Source: Micromonospora sp. NBRC 110009
GTDB lineage: Bacteria; Actinomycetota; Actinomycetes; Mycobacteriales; Micromonosporaceae
DNA length: 64,000 nt
Direction: 5' to 3'
Assembly (NCBI RefSeq): GCF_030518795.1
Contig: NZ_CP130427.1
Coordinates: forward strand, 2,108,001 to 2,172,000
Both the position numbers and the translations under genes were made by a program. Below are positions 1-7,538 of this stretch, piece after piece. Numbering within the stretch: position 1 is the first letter of the stretch; each line of letters starts with the position of its first letter. The notes beneath the pieces are model-generated. The model did not search any database, had not been told where the DNA came from, and was given only the letters and a program-made list of their open reading frames with translations.

Positions 1-174
1 GTGTTGCTGGTCGCGGTGTTCGTCTATGTAGGTTGGCGCGACCGTAGTCGGCGCCCTTCGGCTGAGGATCCGACTGCCGCACGCGACGCCAGCGCCGGTC
101 AGACTCGGCACGAGGCAGAGCGTCACTTCGTTCAGGGTCAGGCAGCACGACGCCACACCCCCAACCGCACGTAA
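1..174 (+). CDS. C-terminal part of a small membrane protein (partial at window edge)
   Basis: An open frame runs from the first base to a TAA at 172-174. It encodes a hydrophobic stretch (LLVAVFVYVGW) followed by a charged, soluble tail rich in Arg, Ala and His. The hydrophobic part looks like the end of a membrane-spanning segment. The first base happens to be a GTG, but the gene probably begins upstream of the window. I do not recognise the family. The next gene starts 111 bases downstream on the same strand. Confidence 0.45.
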   Translation: MLLVAVFVYVGWRDRSRRPSAEDPTAARDASAGQTRHEAERHFVQGQAARRHTPNRT

Positions 175-285
175 GCGAGCTCGCCCCGCGTCGGTGCCGG
201 ACGGGATCCTCTCGGGGTCGGCCTCGGGGCTGAGCCGGGGATCGTCCCGATGGTGCCGGGCAGGGACGCTGCGAAGACTGGTCGC

Positions 286-1080
286 ATGACCTCAACCGGA
301 GCCGTGCGCCGCATCCTCGGTCGTGTTCTCACCCCCTGGCAGGTTGCCTACGGGGCGGAGACCCGGCGACGGCTCGCCTGGTCCGTCGTCGCCGTGCCGC
401 GCGCCCTGGCCACGCTGGCCCAGGCCGCCCGCCGGCCGGGACGGGTCCGCGGGGTGGCCCGCGCCCTGCTCGCCCTGCCGGTCGCCCTCACCGGGTCGGC
501 GCTCACCGCCACGCTCGCCTTCCTGGTGCTGATCAACGTGCCGGCGTACGGGTTCCGCCCCTGGCTCGGGCTGGTCGAGGACACCGGGGCCGACTGGTAC
601 GCCCACTCCTGGGGCGGGCCGACCCTGGCCGGCGCCTGGGCCACCCACGCCGCCGGCGTCCTGCTGCTGGTGCTGCCGGTGGTGGCCTGGGCCGTCCGGG
701 GCCTCACCGCCCTCCAGTGGCGGCTGACCGGGACCACCCCGAACCCGCCGGCGAACGGCGACGCCGCCCACCCGGCACCGCACCGGTCCGCCCCGCACGT
801 CGCCGCTCCGGTCCCGCCGGCCCGGGCCGTGGTGCGGCCGTCGGGGCGGGCCGGGGTCCGGCCGGCGGGCCGGGGGCTGCACCGGGTCGCGGCCGGGCTG
901 GCGGCACTCGGTCTGCTCGTGGCGTTCTCGCTGACCGCGCACGCCAACGGAATCGGCGACAACCTCCTCTGGACGCCCCGGGACGCGACGAGCGGCGTCG
1001 CTCTCGCGGTGACCCTCGCGCCCGTCGCGGGGTTGCTGCTGCTGCGGCGTACGGCCTGGTGGCGCGCCACTCGGCACTGA
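286..1080 (+). CDS. Hypothetical multi-pass membrane protein
   Basis: This encodes a 264-residue protein starting at the ATG at 286. An ATG at 250 is in frame, but the extra twelve residues look non-conserved. There are about four hydrophobic segments, at residues 60-87, 115-140, 205-225 and 240-258. A Pro/Ala/Arg-rich, probably disordered cytoplasmic loop lies around 150-200. The N-terminal 55 residues are basic and amphipathic. No catalytic motif or named family is visible. It is oriented tail to tail with the next gene, with only nine bases between the two stop codons. Start choice is moderately uncertain. Confidence 0.6.
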   Translation: MTSTGAVRRILGRVLTPWQVAYGAETRRRLAWSVVAVPRALATLAQAARRPGRVRGVARALLALPVALTGSALTATLAFLVLINVPAYGFRPWLGLVEDTGADWYAHSWGGPTLAGAWATHAAGVLLLVLPVVAWAVRGLTALQWRLTGTTPNPPANGDAAHPAPHRSAPHVAAPVPPARAVVRPSGRAGVRPAGRGLHRVAAGLAALGLLVAFSLTAHANGIGDNLLWTPRDATSGVALAVTLAPVAGLLLLRRTAWWRATRH

Positions 1081-1089
1081 CCCGACCGG

Positions 1090-1998
1090 CTAGCGGCCGG
1101 GGCGCTGCGGCCGGTTCTGGCTCATCCCGCTCTGGATCGCCTCCCAGACGCTCCGGCCCGCCTGGCGCAGCGTCTCCCCGGCCTGGCCGGCGAGTTGGGC
1201 CGCCCCGGCGGGCTTCCCGGCCTCGGCGCCCTGCCCCGGCCCGGCACCGGACGGCGGTGGGGCACCGCCCGTGCCGGCAGCACCCTGGCTGGTCTTCGCC
1301 TCCCCGCCGCCACCGCGCCCGGCCTGTCCACCACCGGGTCGCTCGCCCCCGCCCGGCCGGCGGGAACCCGGAGTCCCGCCGCCCGACGGGGGAACTCCCG
1401 CCCCTCCCGGCTGCTCCTGCCCCGCCCGGCCGGTGGGCGGCTCGGGGGGCTGGGCGCGGCCGGCAGGCGGCGGAGTCGGCGGGGTCGGCGGGGTCGCTGC
1501 GGTGATCCCCTCCCGTAGCGTCCGGTCGGCCACCGCGCCGACCTTCCCGATCTGCTGCCCGGCCTGGTTGACGACCGGCGCGGCCTCGCCGGTGAGCTTC
1601 TGGCCCGTCCGGTTCACGTCCTCCGGACCGGTCGCCGCGGCCCGGGCCAGCGCGTCGATGATCTGCGGGTTCCGGTCGAGGGTGGTGAGCGCCCGGTCGA
1701 GGATCTGCACCAGCTTCTCCAGGCGGACCTTGAGCAGCGCCTCGGCGCTGACCCCGGTGACGTCGAGCTCCACGCCCTCCAGGTGGACCCGGACCCCGGC
1801 ATCGAGCTGGAGCAGGTTGGCCAGCCGGGCGCGCAGCGACAGGTCGGCGTCGAGTCCGTCCACCGCGAGCCGGATCTGGTCGACCGTCACCTCGGGGATG
1901 TCCAGCAGGACGTCCGGCTCCGCCGACGCCCCAGCCCGCCGGCTGAGGCGCTCGCTGGTTGGGTCCGGTTCCTGCCCGGTGGCTGCGCTCTCGCTCAT
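1090..1998 (-). CDS. Conserved actinobacterial protein with Pro/Gly-rich tail, function unknown
   Basis: The protein has 302 residues. Residues about 28-120 form a conserved-looking block containing ALLKVRLEKLVQILDRALTT and LDRNPQII. I have seen similar wording in actinobacterial proteins of unknown function, with phrases such as ALLKVRLDNV and TIDRNPQI. The remaining 180 residues are low-complexity Pro, Gly, Ala and Gln, probably disordered. A short helix near the end contains WEAIQSGM. There is no signal peptide or membrane segment, so it is probably cytosolic. The start ATG at 1998 is the only good candidate. It is transcribed divergently from the SRPBCC gene. Function is not assigned. Confidence 0.65.
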   Translation of the reverse strand: MSESAATGQEPDPTSERLSRRAGASAEPDVLLDIPEVTVDQIRLAVDGLDADLSLRARLANLLQLDAGVRVHLEGVELDVTGVSAEALLKVRLEKLVQILDRALTTLDRNPQIIDALARAAATGPEDVNRTGQKLTGEAAPVVNQAGQQIGKVGAVADRTLREGITAATPPTPPTPPPAGRAQPPEPPTGRAGQEQPGGAGVPPSGGGTPGSRRPGGGERPGGGQAGRGGGGEAKTSQGAAGTGGAPPPSGAGPGQGAEAGKPAGAAQLAGQAGETLRQAGRSVWEAIQSGMSQNRPQRPGR

Positions 1999-2197
1999 GC
2001 TTCCCGCTCCCCGCTGGCCCGTCCGCCCGGGCCGGATCAGCCGCGGATACCCGGTTTCGGCCGGGGCATCCGTACCGGCCCGGGTTCGTCACCGCGCCGC
2101 CCGGGAGCGCGGTGGGCAACCCTCGGAACACTGTCGGGAAAACGGGCGCGCGATGTCCGGAAAGCTGGGGTACGCGAAGCTGCACAGCCGGGCATCA

Positions 2198-2219
2198 GCC
2201 GGTATGGTCCGGGCCTATG
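2198..2219 (+). promoter_or_regulatory. Leaderless-type promoter for the SRPBCC gene
   Basis: A TATGGT -10-like box at 2203-2208 is followed eight bases later by the ATG at 2217, with no Shine-Dalgarno sequence in between. This spacing predicts a transcript beginning at or next to the start codon. No clear -35 box is visible. Confidence 0.4.
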
Positions 2220-2732
2220 GGACAGGAGATGGCCGACCCGGATGAGGTCCGTCAGGAATTCGACCGATTCTCCCTCCGCAGCAGCCTCCTCGCCCCAGCC
2301 TCCGCCGACCGGGCGTTCGCCGTCTTCACCGGGTCGCTGACCGACTGGTGGGTGCGCGAATACACCTGGTCGGGGCCGGCGGCGCTGGCCGAGCTCGGCA
2401 TCGAGCCCCGGGCCGGCGGCATGCTCTACGAGATCGGCCCGTACGGCTTCCGGAACGACTGGGGCCGGGTGCTCACCTGGGACCCGCCCCGGCGGCTGGT
2501 CTTCACCTGGCAGCTCGGGCCCGACCGGTTGCCGGTCCCGGACCCGGCGCGGGCCAGCGAGGTCGAGGTGCTCTTCCTGCCCGAGCGGTCCGAACGGACC
2601 CGGGTCGAGGTCGAGCACCGCAACTTCGACCGGCACGGCGCGGCCGCCGAGGGCTACCGCGAGGCGCTCACCGCCGGCTGGCACGAACTCCTCAGCCGCT
2701 ACCTGGCCATGCTCGCCCGCACCACGGCCTGA
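2217..2732 (+). CDS. SRPBCC / AHSA1-like domain protein
   Basis: This 171-residue protein has the START-like SRPBCC pattern: an N-terminal amphipathic helix (VRQEFDRFSLRSS), then DRAFAVFTGSLTDWWV, a beta-rich core containing GGMLYEIGPYGFRNDWGRVL and PPRRLVFTWQLG, and a long C-terminal helix (LTAGWHELLSRYLAML). The family (activator of Hsp90 ATPase homologue 1-like) binds hydrophobic ligands or acts in stress responses. The substrate here is unknown. The start is set at ATG 2217 because a -10-like TATGGT sits eight bases upstream. An in-frame ATG at 2229 is the alternative. Confidence 0.78.
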   Translation: MGQEMADPDEVRQEFDRFSLRSSLLAPASADRAFAVFTGSLTDWWVREYTWSGPAALAELGIEPRAGGMLYEIGPYGFRNDWGRVLTWDPPRRLVFTWQLGPDRLPVPDPARASEVEVLFLPERSERTRVEVEHRNFDRHGAAAEGYREALTAGWHELLSRYLAMLARTTA

Positions 2733-2744
2733 GGTCGCTCCCGG

Positions 2745-3452
2745 TCAGCGGCCGAGGCCCCGGGCGTCGGCCGGGCCGCCGGTCACCCCGGTGCCGCCCA
2801 GATCGGCCCGGCGGCCCGCCTCGGCGCCCCGGCCGAAGCCAGTGCCCGCGAGCCGGCGCGGCGGGGCGGTACGCAGCCGCGGGTAGACCTCCGCGAGCCG
2901 CCGCTGGACCCGGTCGGACCGGTCGGCGAGCACCAGCGCGACCGAGGGCGCCCCGGACTCGGCGACCGCGCCGGCCTCGGCGACCCGCAACCGCTCCGCC
3001 ACGGCGTGCGCGAAGCCGGCCAGCCAGGTACGCCGGAACGCGGCCGGATGCTCCCCGGCCGGCACGCCGGTCCGGGCCAGCCCGTGCGCGGCCTGCACCA
3101 GCAGCGAGGTGAAGAGCAGCTCGACCCGTTCCAGGTCGCTGGCGAAGCCGAACAGGTGCATGGCGAAGCCGTTGCCCTGCCGGCGTCGCACACAGCGGCA
3201 GCGCAGCGGGTCGGCCACCGCGGCCAGCAGGCCGGCCTTGTCCCGGGCGTACGGGGCCACCACCTCGACCACCCGGTCACCGACCGGATCGGTGGCTGGC
3301 GCGCGGGCGGCGAGCAGCGCCCGGTCGACGCCGTAGCGGGCGATCAGCTCGGTCGCCTTGGCCATGAACGCCGCCGCCTCGGCGGGCGTGCAGGCCGGGT
3401 CCTCGGCCTGGGCGAGCAGCTTGCGCACCTTGCTCAGCATCGCCTCGGACAT
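2745..3452 (-). CDS. DUF2786 domain-containing protein
   Basis: The 235-residue product opens with MSEAMLSKVRKLLAQAEDP, then TPAEAAAFMAKATELIARYGVD. This is the typical DUF2786 start (lysine/leucine-rich helix, then a helix with a conserved A-x-A-x-x-L-x-x-x-Y). A central part with RCRCVRRRQGNGFAMHLFGF and DLERVELLFTSLLVQA fits the second conserved region of these proteins. The C-terminal 45 residues are Gly/Arg-rich and variable. The family is common in actinobacteria and phages and has no agreed function. No membrane segment is present. The downstream SRPBCC gene is convergent. Confidence 0.8.
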   Translation of the reverse strand: MSEAMLSKVRKLLAQAEDPACTPAEAAAFMAKATELIARYGVDRALLAARAPATDPVGDRVVEVVAPYARDKAGLLAAVADPLRCRCVRRRQGNGFAMHLFGFASDLERVELLFTSLLVQAAHGLARTGVPAGEHPAAFRRTWLAGFAHAVAERLRVAEAGAVAESGAPSVALVLADRSDRVQRRLAEVYPRLRTAPPRRLAGTGFGRGAEAGRRADLGGTGVTGGPADARGLGR

Positions 3453-3481
3453 GCCCCAGAGCTACCACAGCGCCGGTGCGG

Positions 3482-3871
3482 TCAGCCCACCCGGCTGCGC
3501 AGCGTCGCCACCGTGGACCCGGCGAGGGTGAGCAGGCAGTCCGGCAGCTGCCCGTCGGCCACCGCGGCCCCGAACAGCGCCTCGCCCGTGTCGGCGTCGT
3601 CGTTCGCGTACGCGCTGACGAAACGGGCCACCCAGCGGGTGTCGTAGTCGGCCTGGTCGATCCCGGGAAAGTCGAGGGCGCAGCCGCCCGCGGGAGCGTC
3701 GTCACCGACCATCGTGGCCGCCAGGCACCACGCCACCCCGTACGCGCCGGCCAGGCCGGAGCGGTCCACCACCGCGTCGAAGGTGCCCACCACACCGTCG
3801 CCGTCGCCCGCCAGTGCCGAGCGGAGCACGGCGGTCGCGTCGTCCAGCGTCTGCTGTGCTTCGTCGGTCAC
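3482..3871 (-). CDS. Hypothetical protein (small alpha-helical)
   Basis: The 129-residue protein starts at a GTG at 3871 (VTDEAQQTLDDATAVLRSAL). The frame is open upstream to 3973, with an ATG at 3925 as an alternative start, but that extra part is Arg-rich and reads like non-coding sequence. The product is acidic and mostly helical, with Asp/Ala-rich segments (NDDADTGEALFGAAVADGQ) and a possible C-terminal helix. No membrane segment or known domain was recognised. It ends 29 bases from the start codon of the DUF2786 gene on the same strand, so the two may be cotranscribed. Confidence 0.55.
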   Translation of the reverse strand: MTDEAQQTLDDATAVLRSALAGDGDGVVGTFDAVVDRSGLAGAYGVAWCLAATMVGDDAPAGGCALDFPGIDQADYDTRWVARFVSAYANDDADTGEALFGAAVADGQLPDCLLTLAGSTVATLRSRVG

Positions 3872-4037
3872 CTGCCGAAGCGTAGGACCGGCGGTCAAGC
3901 GGTGACCCCGGAACAGCCCGACCATCACGCTCCGTGAAACCCGCAGTCGGGCTGCCGACGGAGCGACCTCCACGGTCCCGCGTTCCGCGCCGGCACGCTA
4001 GTGTGCGCAACGGACCTTCGCCGGAGGAAGGACGACC

Positions 4038-5384
4038 ATGCTCGTATCACGCGCGTCGCGCGCGGCCCTGTCCACGGCCTGCGCGGCGCTCCTGCTCGCC
4101 ACCAGCGGCTGCGGGAGCGACAAGCCCGAACAGGCGACCACCACAACCCAGGTGCGCCTCTACGGCACCGACGGCAACATGCAGAACTCGTACGCCGACG
4201 AGCTGAAGGACCGCGCGGACCTTCTCAACGGCATGAAGGGCACGATCCCGCTCACGCCGCTGCCCGAAAGCTTCAAGGACCGGCTACGCACGGTAGACCC
4301 CAAGCTGCGGGACTACCTCTACTCGGCGGAGTCGTACGACGCGGTGGTGATCAGCGCGCTGGCCGCCCAGCTCGCCGGCGCCACCCAGCCGACCGAGATC
4401 GCCAAGCAGATCGTCGGGGTGACCACCGGCGGCCAGCGCTGCGAGGACGCGGCGACCTGCCTGCAGCTCGCCCGGGCCGGGCGGGACATCGAGTACCGCG
4501 GGGTGTCGCTGAACCGCGCCGGGTTCACCGACGCCGGCGAGCCGGCCACCGCCAGCTACGCCACCCTGCACTTCGACGACCAGAAGATCAACGACGGCAA
4601 GACCGAGTTCGTCGGCGCCGGCGACGAGTCGGCCGCGAGCACCAAGGCCCCGCCGCCGGGGAAGAAGCAGCGCGGCAGCAAGCCCGACAAGAGCGCCGGC
4701 GCCCCGCTGGTCCTCGGCGGCCTGCTGCCGAAGACCGGTGACCTGGCGCTGGCGTACCCGCCGATGGCGGCCGGGGTGGCGCTCGCCCTACGGGACATCG
4801 ACGCGGCCGGCGGGGTGCTCGGCGAGCCGGTGAAGTGGATCGACGGCGACGACGGCACCGACCCGAAGGTGGCGAAGGCGACGGTGGCCTCGCACATCAG
4901 CGCGGGCGTGCAGGTCATCATCGGTGCGGCCGCCTCCGGCATCTCCCGGGCCGTGCTGCCCGACGTGGTGGCCGCCAACCGGATCCTGTTCTCCCCGTCG
5001 AACACCGACGCCGGGCTGACCACGGTGGACGACAAGGGTCTCTACTTCCGCACCGCCCCGCCGGACGGCCTGCAGGGCCGGGCGCTGGCCGACGTGATCC
5101 TGCGGGACGGCCCGCACAAGATCGCCATCGTGGCCCGTAAGGACTCCTACGGTGAGGGCCTCCAGGAGAACGTCCGCGCCGAGCTGGAGCGGGCCGGCAT
5201 GGGCGCCGACCGGGTCAAGCTGCTCTCCTACGACGTGCCCGAGGGCGAGCAGCCGCTGGACTTCTCCGCCGGGGCCAAGGAGATCAAGGAGTACGGGGCG
5301 GACGCCGTGCTGGTCATCGGCTTCGGCGAGTCGGCCAAGGTGATCACCGCGCTGGCCGACGCCGGGGTGCAGCTCCGGCACTGA
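4038..5384 (+). CDS. ABC-type branched-chain amino acid substrate-binding lipoprotein, halves in permuted order
   Basis: The 448-residue protein has a lipoprotein signal peptide with the lipid-attachment Cys at 25 (ATSGC). Residues about 39-185 (RLYGTDGN, ESYDAVVISALAAQLAG, TTGGQRCED, GRDIEYRGVS) match what is normally the C-terminal third of a Leu/Ile/Val-type periplasmic binding protein. A Lys/Pro-rich linker follows. Residues about 222-448 (PLVLGGLLPKTGDLA, AAGGVLGEPV, IIGAAASGISRAVLPD, KDSYGEG, ADAVLVIGFGES) match the normal N-terminal two thirds. The order is therefore inverted relative to the family, consistent with a circular permutation. A Shine-Dalgarno GGAGGAAGGA precedes the ATG. 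No permease or ATPase genes are adjacent. Ligand unknown. Confidence 0.82.
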   Translation: MLVSRASRAALSTACAALLLATSGCGSDKPEQATTTTQVRLYGTDGNMQNSYADELKDRADLLNGMKGTIPLTPLPESFKDRLRTVDPKLRDYLYSAESYDAVVISALAAQLAGATQPTEIAKQIVGVTTGGQRCEDAATCLQLARAGRDIEYRGVSLNRAGFTDAGEPATASYATLHFDDQKINDGKTEFVGAGDESAASTKAPPPGKKQRGSKPDKSAGAPLVLGGLLPKTGDLALAYPPMAAGVALALRDIDAAGGVLGEPVKWIDGDDGTDPKVAKATVASHISAGVQVIIGAAASGISRAVLPDVVAANRILFSPSNTDAGLTTVDDKGLYFRTAPPDGLQGRALADVILRDGPHKIAIVARKDSYGEGLQENVRAELERAGMGADRVKLLSYDVPEGEQPLDFSAGAKEIKEYGADAVLVIGFGESAKVITALADAGVQLRH

Positions 5385-5390
5385 TCGACG

Positions 5391-5433
5391 ACGACGAGGG
5401 CCGCACCGGGCGAACCGGTGCGGCCCTCGTCGT
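5391..5433. terminator. Bidirectional hairpin terminator
   Basis: A perfect 19-base inverted repeat (5391-5409 and 5415-5433) with a five-base loop (GCGAA) lies between the convergent binding-protein and enoyl-CoA hydratase genes. There is no T-run, as is usual in high-GC actinobacteria. It can act on both strands. Confidence 0.8.
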
Positions 5434-5440
5434 GTCCGGG

Positions 5441-6184
5441 TCAGCGGGAGCGGCGCCGCTCCAGGAACTCGGTCATCCGCCGGTGCTTCTCCTCGTCCTC
5501 GAAGAGCACCGCTTGGCCGAGCAGGTCGAGTTGCGGGTGGGCGGCGGCCGGGGCGTCCACGGCCAGCTTGGTCAGCCGCAGCGCCAGCGCCGAGCCCTTC
5601 GCGATCTCGTCGAGCAGGCCGTGCGCGGTGGGCAGCAACTCCGCCGGCTCGGCCACCACCCGGTTGACCAGCCCGATCCGCAGCGCCTCGTCGGCGTCCA
5701 CCCGCCGGCCGGTGAAGAGCAGCTCCTTGGCCCGGGCCTCGCCGACCAGGGCCGGCAGCCGGTGGGTCGCGCCCGCGCCGGCCAGGATGCCCAACCGCAC
5801 CTCGGGCTGGCCGAACACCGCGCGCGCCGTGCACACCCGCAGGTCGCACGCGTACGCCAGCTCGGCGCCGCCGCCCAGCGCGGGGCCGTCCACGGCCGCC
5901 ACGGTCGGCATCGGCAGCGCCCGGATCCGGGCGAAGGCGGCCTGGTTGATGGCGGCCAGGGCGTCCAGCCGGCCGCGCTCGCGGAGCTGGGCGATGTCCG
6001 CCCCGCCGGCGAAGATGCCGTCCGTCCCGCCGGTGAGCAGCAGCAGCCGCGGGCGCGCCTCCAGCTCGGCACAGACCGCGTGCAGCTCGGCGATCAGGTC
6101 GGCGTCGATGGCGTTGCGCTTCTCCGGCCGGTCCAGCGTGACCACCAGCCGGTCCGGCAGCTCCTCGATCCGCAGCCCGCTCAT
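5441..6184 (-). CDS. Enoyl-CoA hydratase/isomerase family protein
   Basis: The product has 247 residues, typical for a crotonase. It should add water across trans-2-enoyl-CoA in fatty acid breakdown. Visible motifs are the oxyanion-hole segment GIFAGGADIAQL, the family signature DGPALGGGAELAYACDLRVC with the first catalytic Glu, and GQPEVRLGILAGAGATHRL with the second catalytic Glu. Both acid residues are present, so hydratase activity is plausible, though the exact substrate cannot be read. The start ATG overlaps the stop of the upstream 3-hydroxyacyl-CoA dehydrogenase gene by four bases (ATGA). The two genes form a translationally coupled beta-oxidation pair. Confidence 0.88.
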   Translation of the reverse strand: MSGLRIEELPDRLVVTLDRPEKRNAIDADLIAELHAVCAELEARPRLLLLTGGTDGIFAGGADIAQLRERGRLDALAAINQAAFARIRALPMPTVAAVDGPALGGGAELAYACDLRVCTARAVFGQPEVRLGILAGAGATHRLPALVGEARAKELLFTGRRVDADEALRIGLVNRVVAEPAELLPTAHGLLDEIAKGSALALRLTKLAVDAPAAAHPQLDLLGQAVLFEDEEKHRRMTEFLERRRSR

Positions 6185-7038
6185 GCCTTCTGTCCGTCCT
6201 TCCACGTGTAGAAGCCCTGGCCGGATTTCTTGCCCAGCCGGCCGGCGGCCACCATCTCCGCCAGCAGCGGCGGCGGCGCGAACCGGTCCCCGTACGCGGC
6301 CTGGAGGGTGCGGGCGATGTCGAGGCGGACGTCCAGCCCGACCAGGTCGCTCAGCTCCAGCGGGCCGACCGGGTGCCGGTAGCCGAGCACCATGGCCTTG
6401 TCGATGTCGGCGGGGCTGGCCACCCCGTCGGCGACCATCCGGATCGCCTCCAGACCGAGGGTCACCCCGAGCCGGGAGGTGGCGAAGCCGGGCATGTCGC
6501 GTACGACGACGGGGTCCTTGCCCAGCCGCCCGGCGAGCGCAACGGCCGCCTCGGTGGTCGCCGGCGCGGTGGCCGGGCCGACCACGATCTCCAGCAGGGC
6601 CATTGCCCAGACCGGGTTGAAGAAGTGCAGGCCGAGGAAGTCCGCCGGGCGGTCCAGCCCTTCGGCCAGCGCGGCGATCGGGATGCTGGAGGTGTTGCTG
6701 CCGAGCAGGGCGGGACGCCGCGCCTCGGCCGCCCGCAGCACCGACCGCTTGAGGTCTGGCCGCTCGGGAACGGCCTCCACGATCACGTCCGGTCCCTCGG
6801 CGACGTCGGCGAGGCCGGCCCGCAGGGTGACCCGCTCCCGGTTCGCCGTCGCCTCCTCGCCGGTCAGCTTGCCGCGCTGGACCCCGCGCTCCCACAGCTC
6901 GCCGAGGCGGCGTACGGCGGCCGCACCGCGCTCCGCGTCCACCTCGACCAGCTCGACCGCGTAGCCGGCGCCGGCCGCCACGTACGCGATGCCGAGGCCC
7001 ATCGTGCCGGCCCCGACGACCACAAAACGACCACTCAT
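6181..7038 (-). CDS. 3-hydroxyacyl-CoA (3-hydroxybutyryl-CoA) dehydrogenase
   Basis: The 285-residue enzyme oxidises L-3-hydroxyacyl-CoA to 3-ketoacyl-CoA with NAD+. The N-terminal Rossmann fold begins VVVGAGTMGLGIAYVAAGAGY. SNTSSIPIA lines the active site, and HFFNPVWAMALLEIV contains the catalytic His. The C-terminal helical domain carries PGFATSRLGVTLGLEAIRMV and ends KSGQGFYTW, as in short monofunctional enzymes of the FadB2/PaaH/Hbd type. It is first in a two-gene operon with the hydratase. The ATG at 7038 sits immediately before the nucleotide-binding strand, so the start is well supported. The small repeat protein is divergent, 165 bases away. Confidence 0.9.
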   Translation of the reverse strand: MSGRFVVVGAGTMGLGIAYVAAGAGYAVELVEVDAERGAAAVRRLGELWERGVQRGKLTGEEATANRERVTLRAGLADVAEGPDVIVEAVPERPDLKRSVLRAAEARRPALLGSNTSSIPIAALAEGLDRPADFLGLHFFNPVWAMALLEIVVGPATAPATTEAAVALAGRLGKDPVVVRDMPGFATSRLGVTLGLEAIRMVADGVASPADIDKAMVLGYRHPVGPLELSDLVGLDVRLDIARTLQAAYGDRFAPPPLLAEMVAAGRLGKKSGQGFYTWKDGQKA

Positions 7039-7203
7039 GACGTCCCCTCGCCGCGTGCGGTGGCGCGCGGGGTCTCCGGCACGCCGGGCCGCCCGCTCCG
7101 CTCGTTCCTGGATGCGACCCTATGCAGGGCCGGCCCGCCGGGCATGCGTGGGGGCGCGCCGGATCGGGTACAGACGGCCGTCGACGCCGAGGGAAGGATC
7201 GAG

Positions 7204-7491
7204 ATGAGCCAGGCACCGGAGAACGCGGAGAGCGCCGAGACCGTGGAGACCCGCGGCGACGAGCGGGTGGACCTGCTCCGCGCGGACACCAACAACGACG
7301 GGCAGACCGACGTGTGGGTGGTGGACACCGACGGCGACGGGAAGGCCGACCTGTTCCAGTTCGACACCGACGGTGACGGCAAGGTGGACATCACGATGGT
7401 CGACATCGACGAGGACGGCACCCCGGACGAGGTGGTCGACGGCGACGGCGGCCTCCCGCCCGAGCAGACCACCCCCACCGTGCAGGTGTGA
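7204..7491 (+). CDS. Small acidic protein with four 13-residue DxDxDG calcium-binding-like repeats
   Basis: The 95-residue protein has four consecutive 13-residue repeats at residues 28-40, 41-53, 54-66 and 67-79. The repeat pattern is D-T/I-D/N-x-D-G-x-x-D-hydrophobic-x-x-hydrophobic (for example DTDGDGKADLFQF). This resembles EF-hand loops and thrombospondin type 3 repeats, which bind Ca2+ through the Asp side chains. There is no signal peptide or membrane segment, so the protein should be cytosolic unless exported another way. A strong Shine-Dalgarno GGGAAGG lies seven bases before the ATG. Calcium binding is inferred from the repeat pattern alone. A hairpin terminator follows the stop. 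Confidence 0.75.
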   Translation: MSQAPENAESAETVETRGDERVDLLRADTNNDGQTDVWVVDTDGDGKADLFQFDTDGDGKVDITMVDIDEDGTPDEVVDGDGGLPPEQTTPTVQV

Positions 7492-7493
7492 AA

Positions 7494-7538
7494 GGAAGGG
7501 TCCCCTGTTAACGCCTGGCGATTGCAGGGGACCCTTCC
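7494..7538. terminator. Hairpin terminator between convergent genes, possible dispersed repeat
   Basis: The perfect 14-base arms GGAAGGGTCCCCTG (7494-7507) and CAGGGGACCCTTCC (7525-7538) enclose a 17-base loop beginning TTAACGCC. The hairpin lies between the convergent repeat-protein and methyltransferase genes, and its right arm reaches the methyltransferase stop codon. Hairpins with AGGAAGGG/CCCTTCCTAA wording recur in Micromonospora genomes as I recall. Confidence 0.75.
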
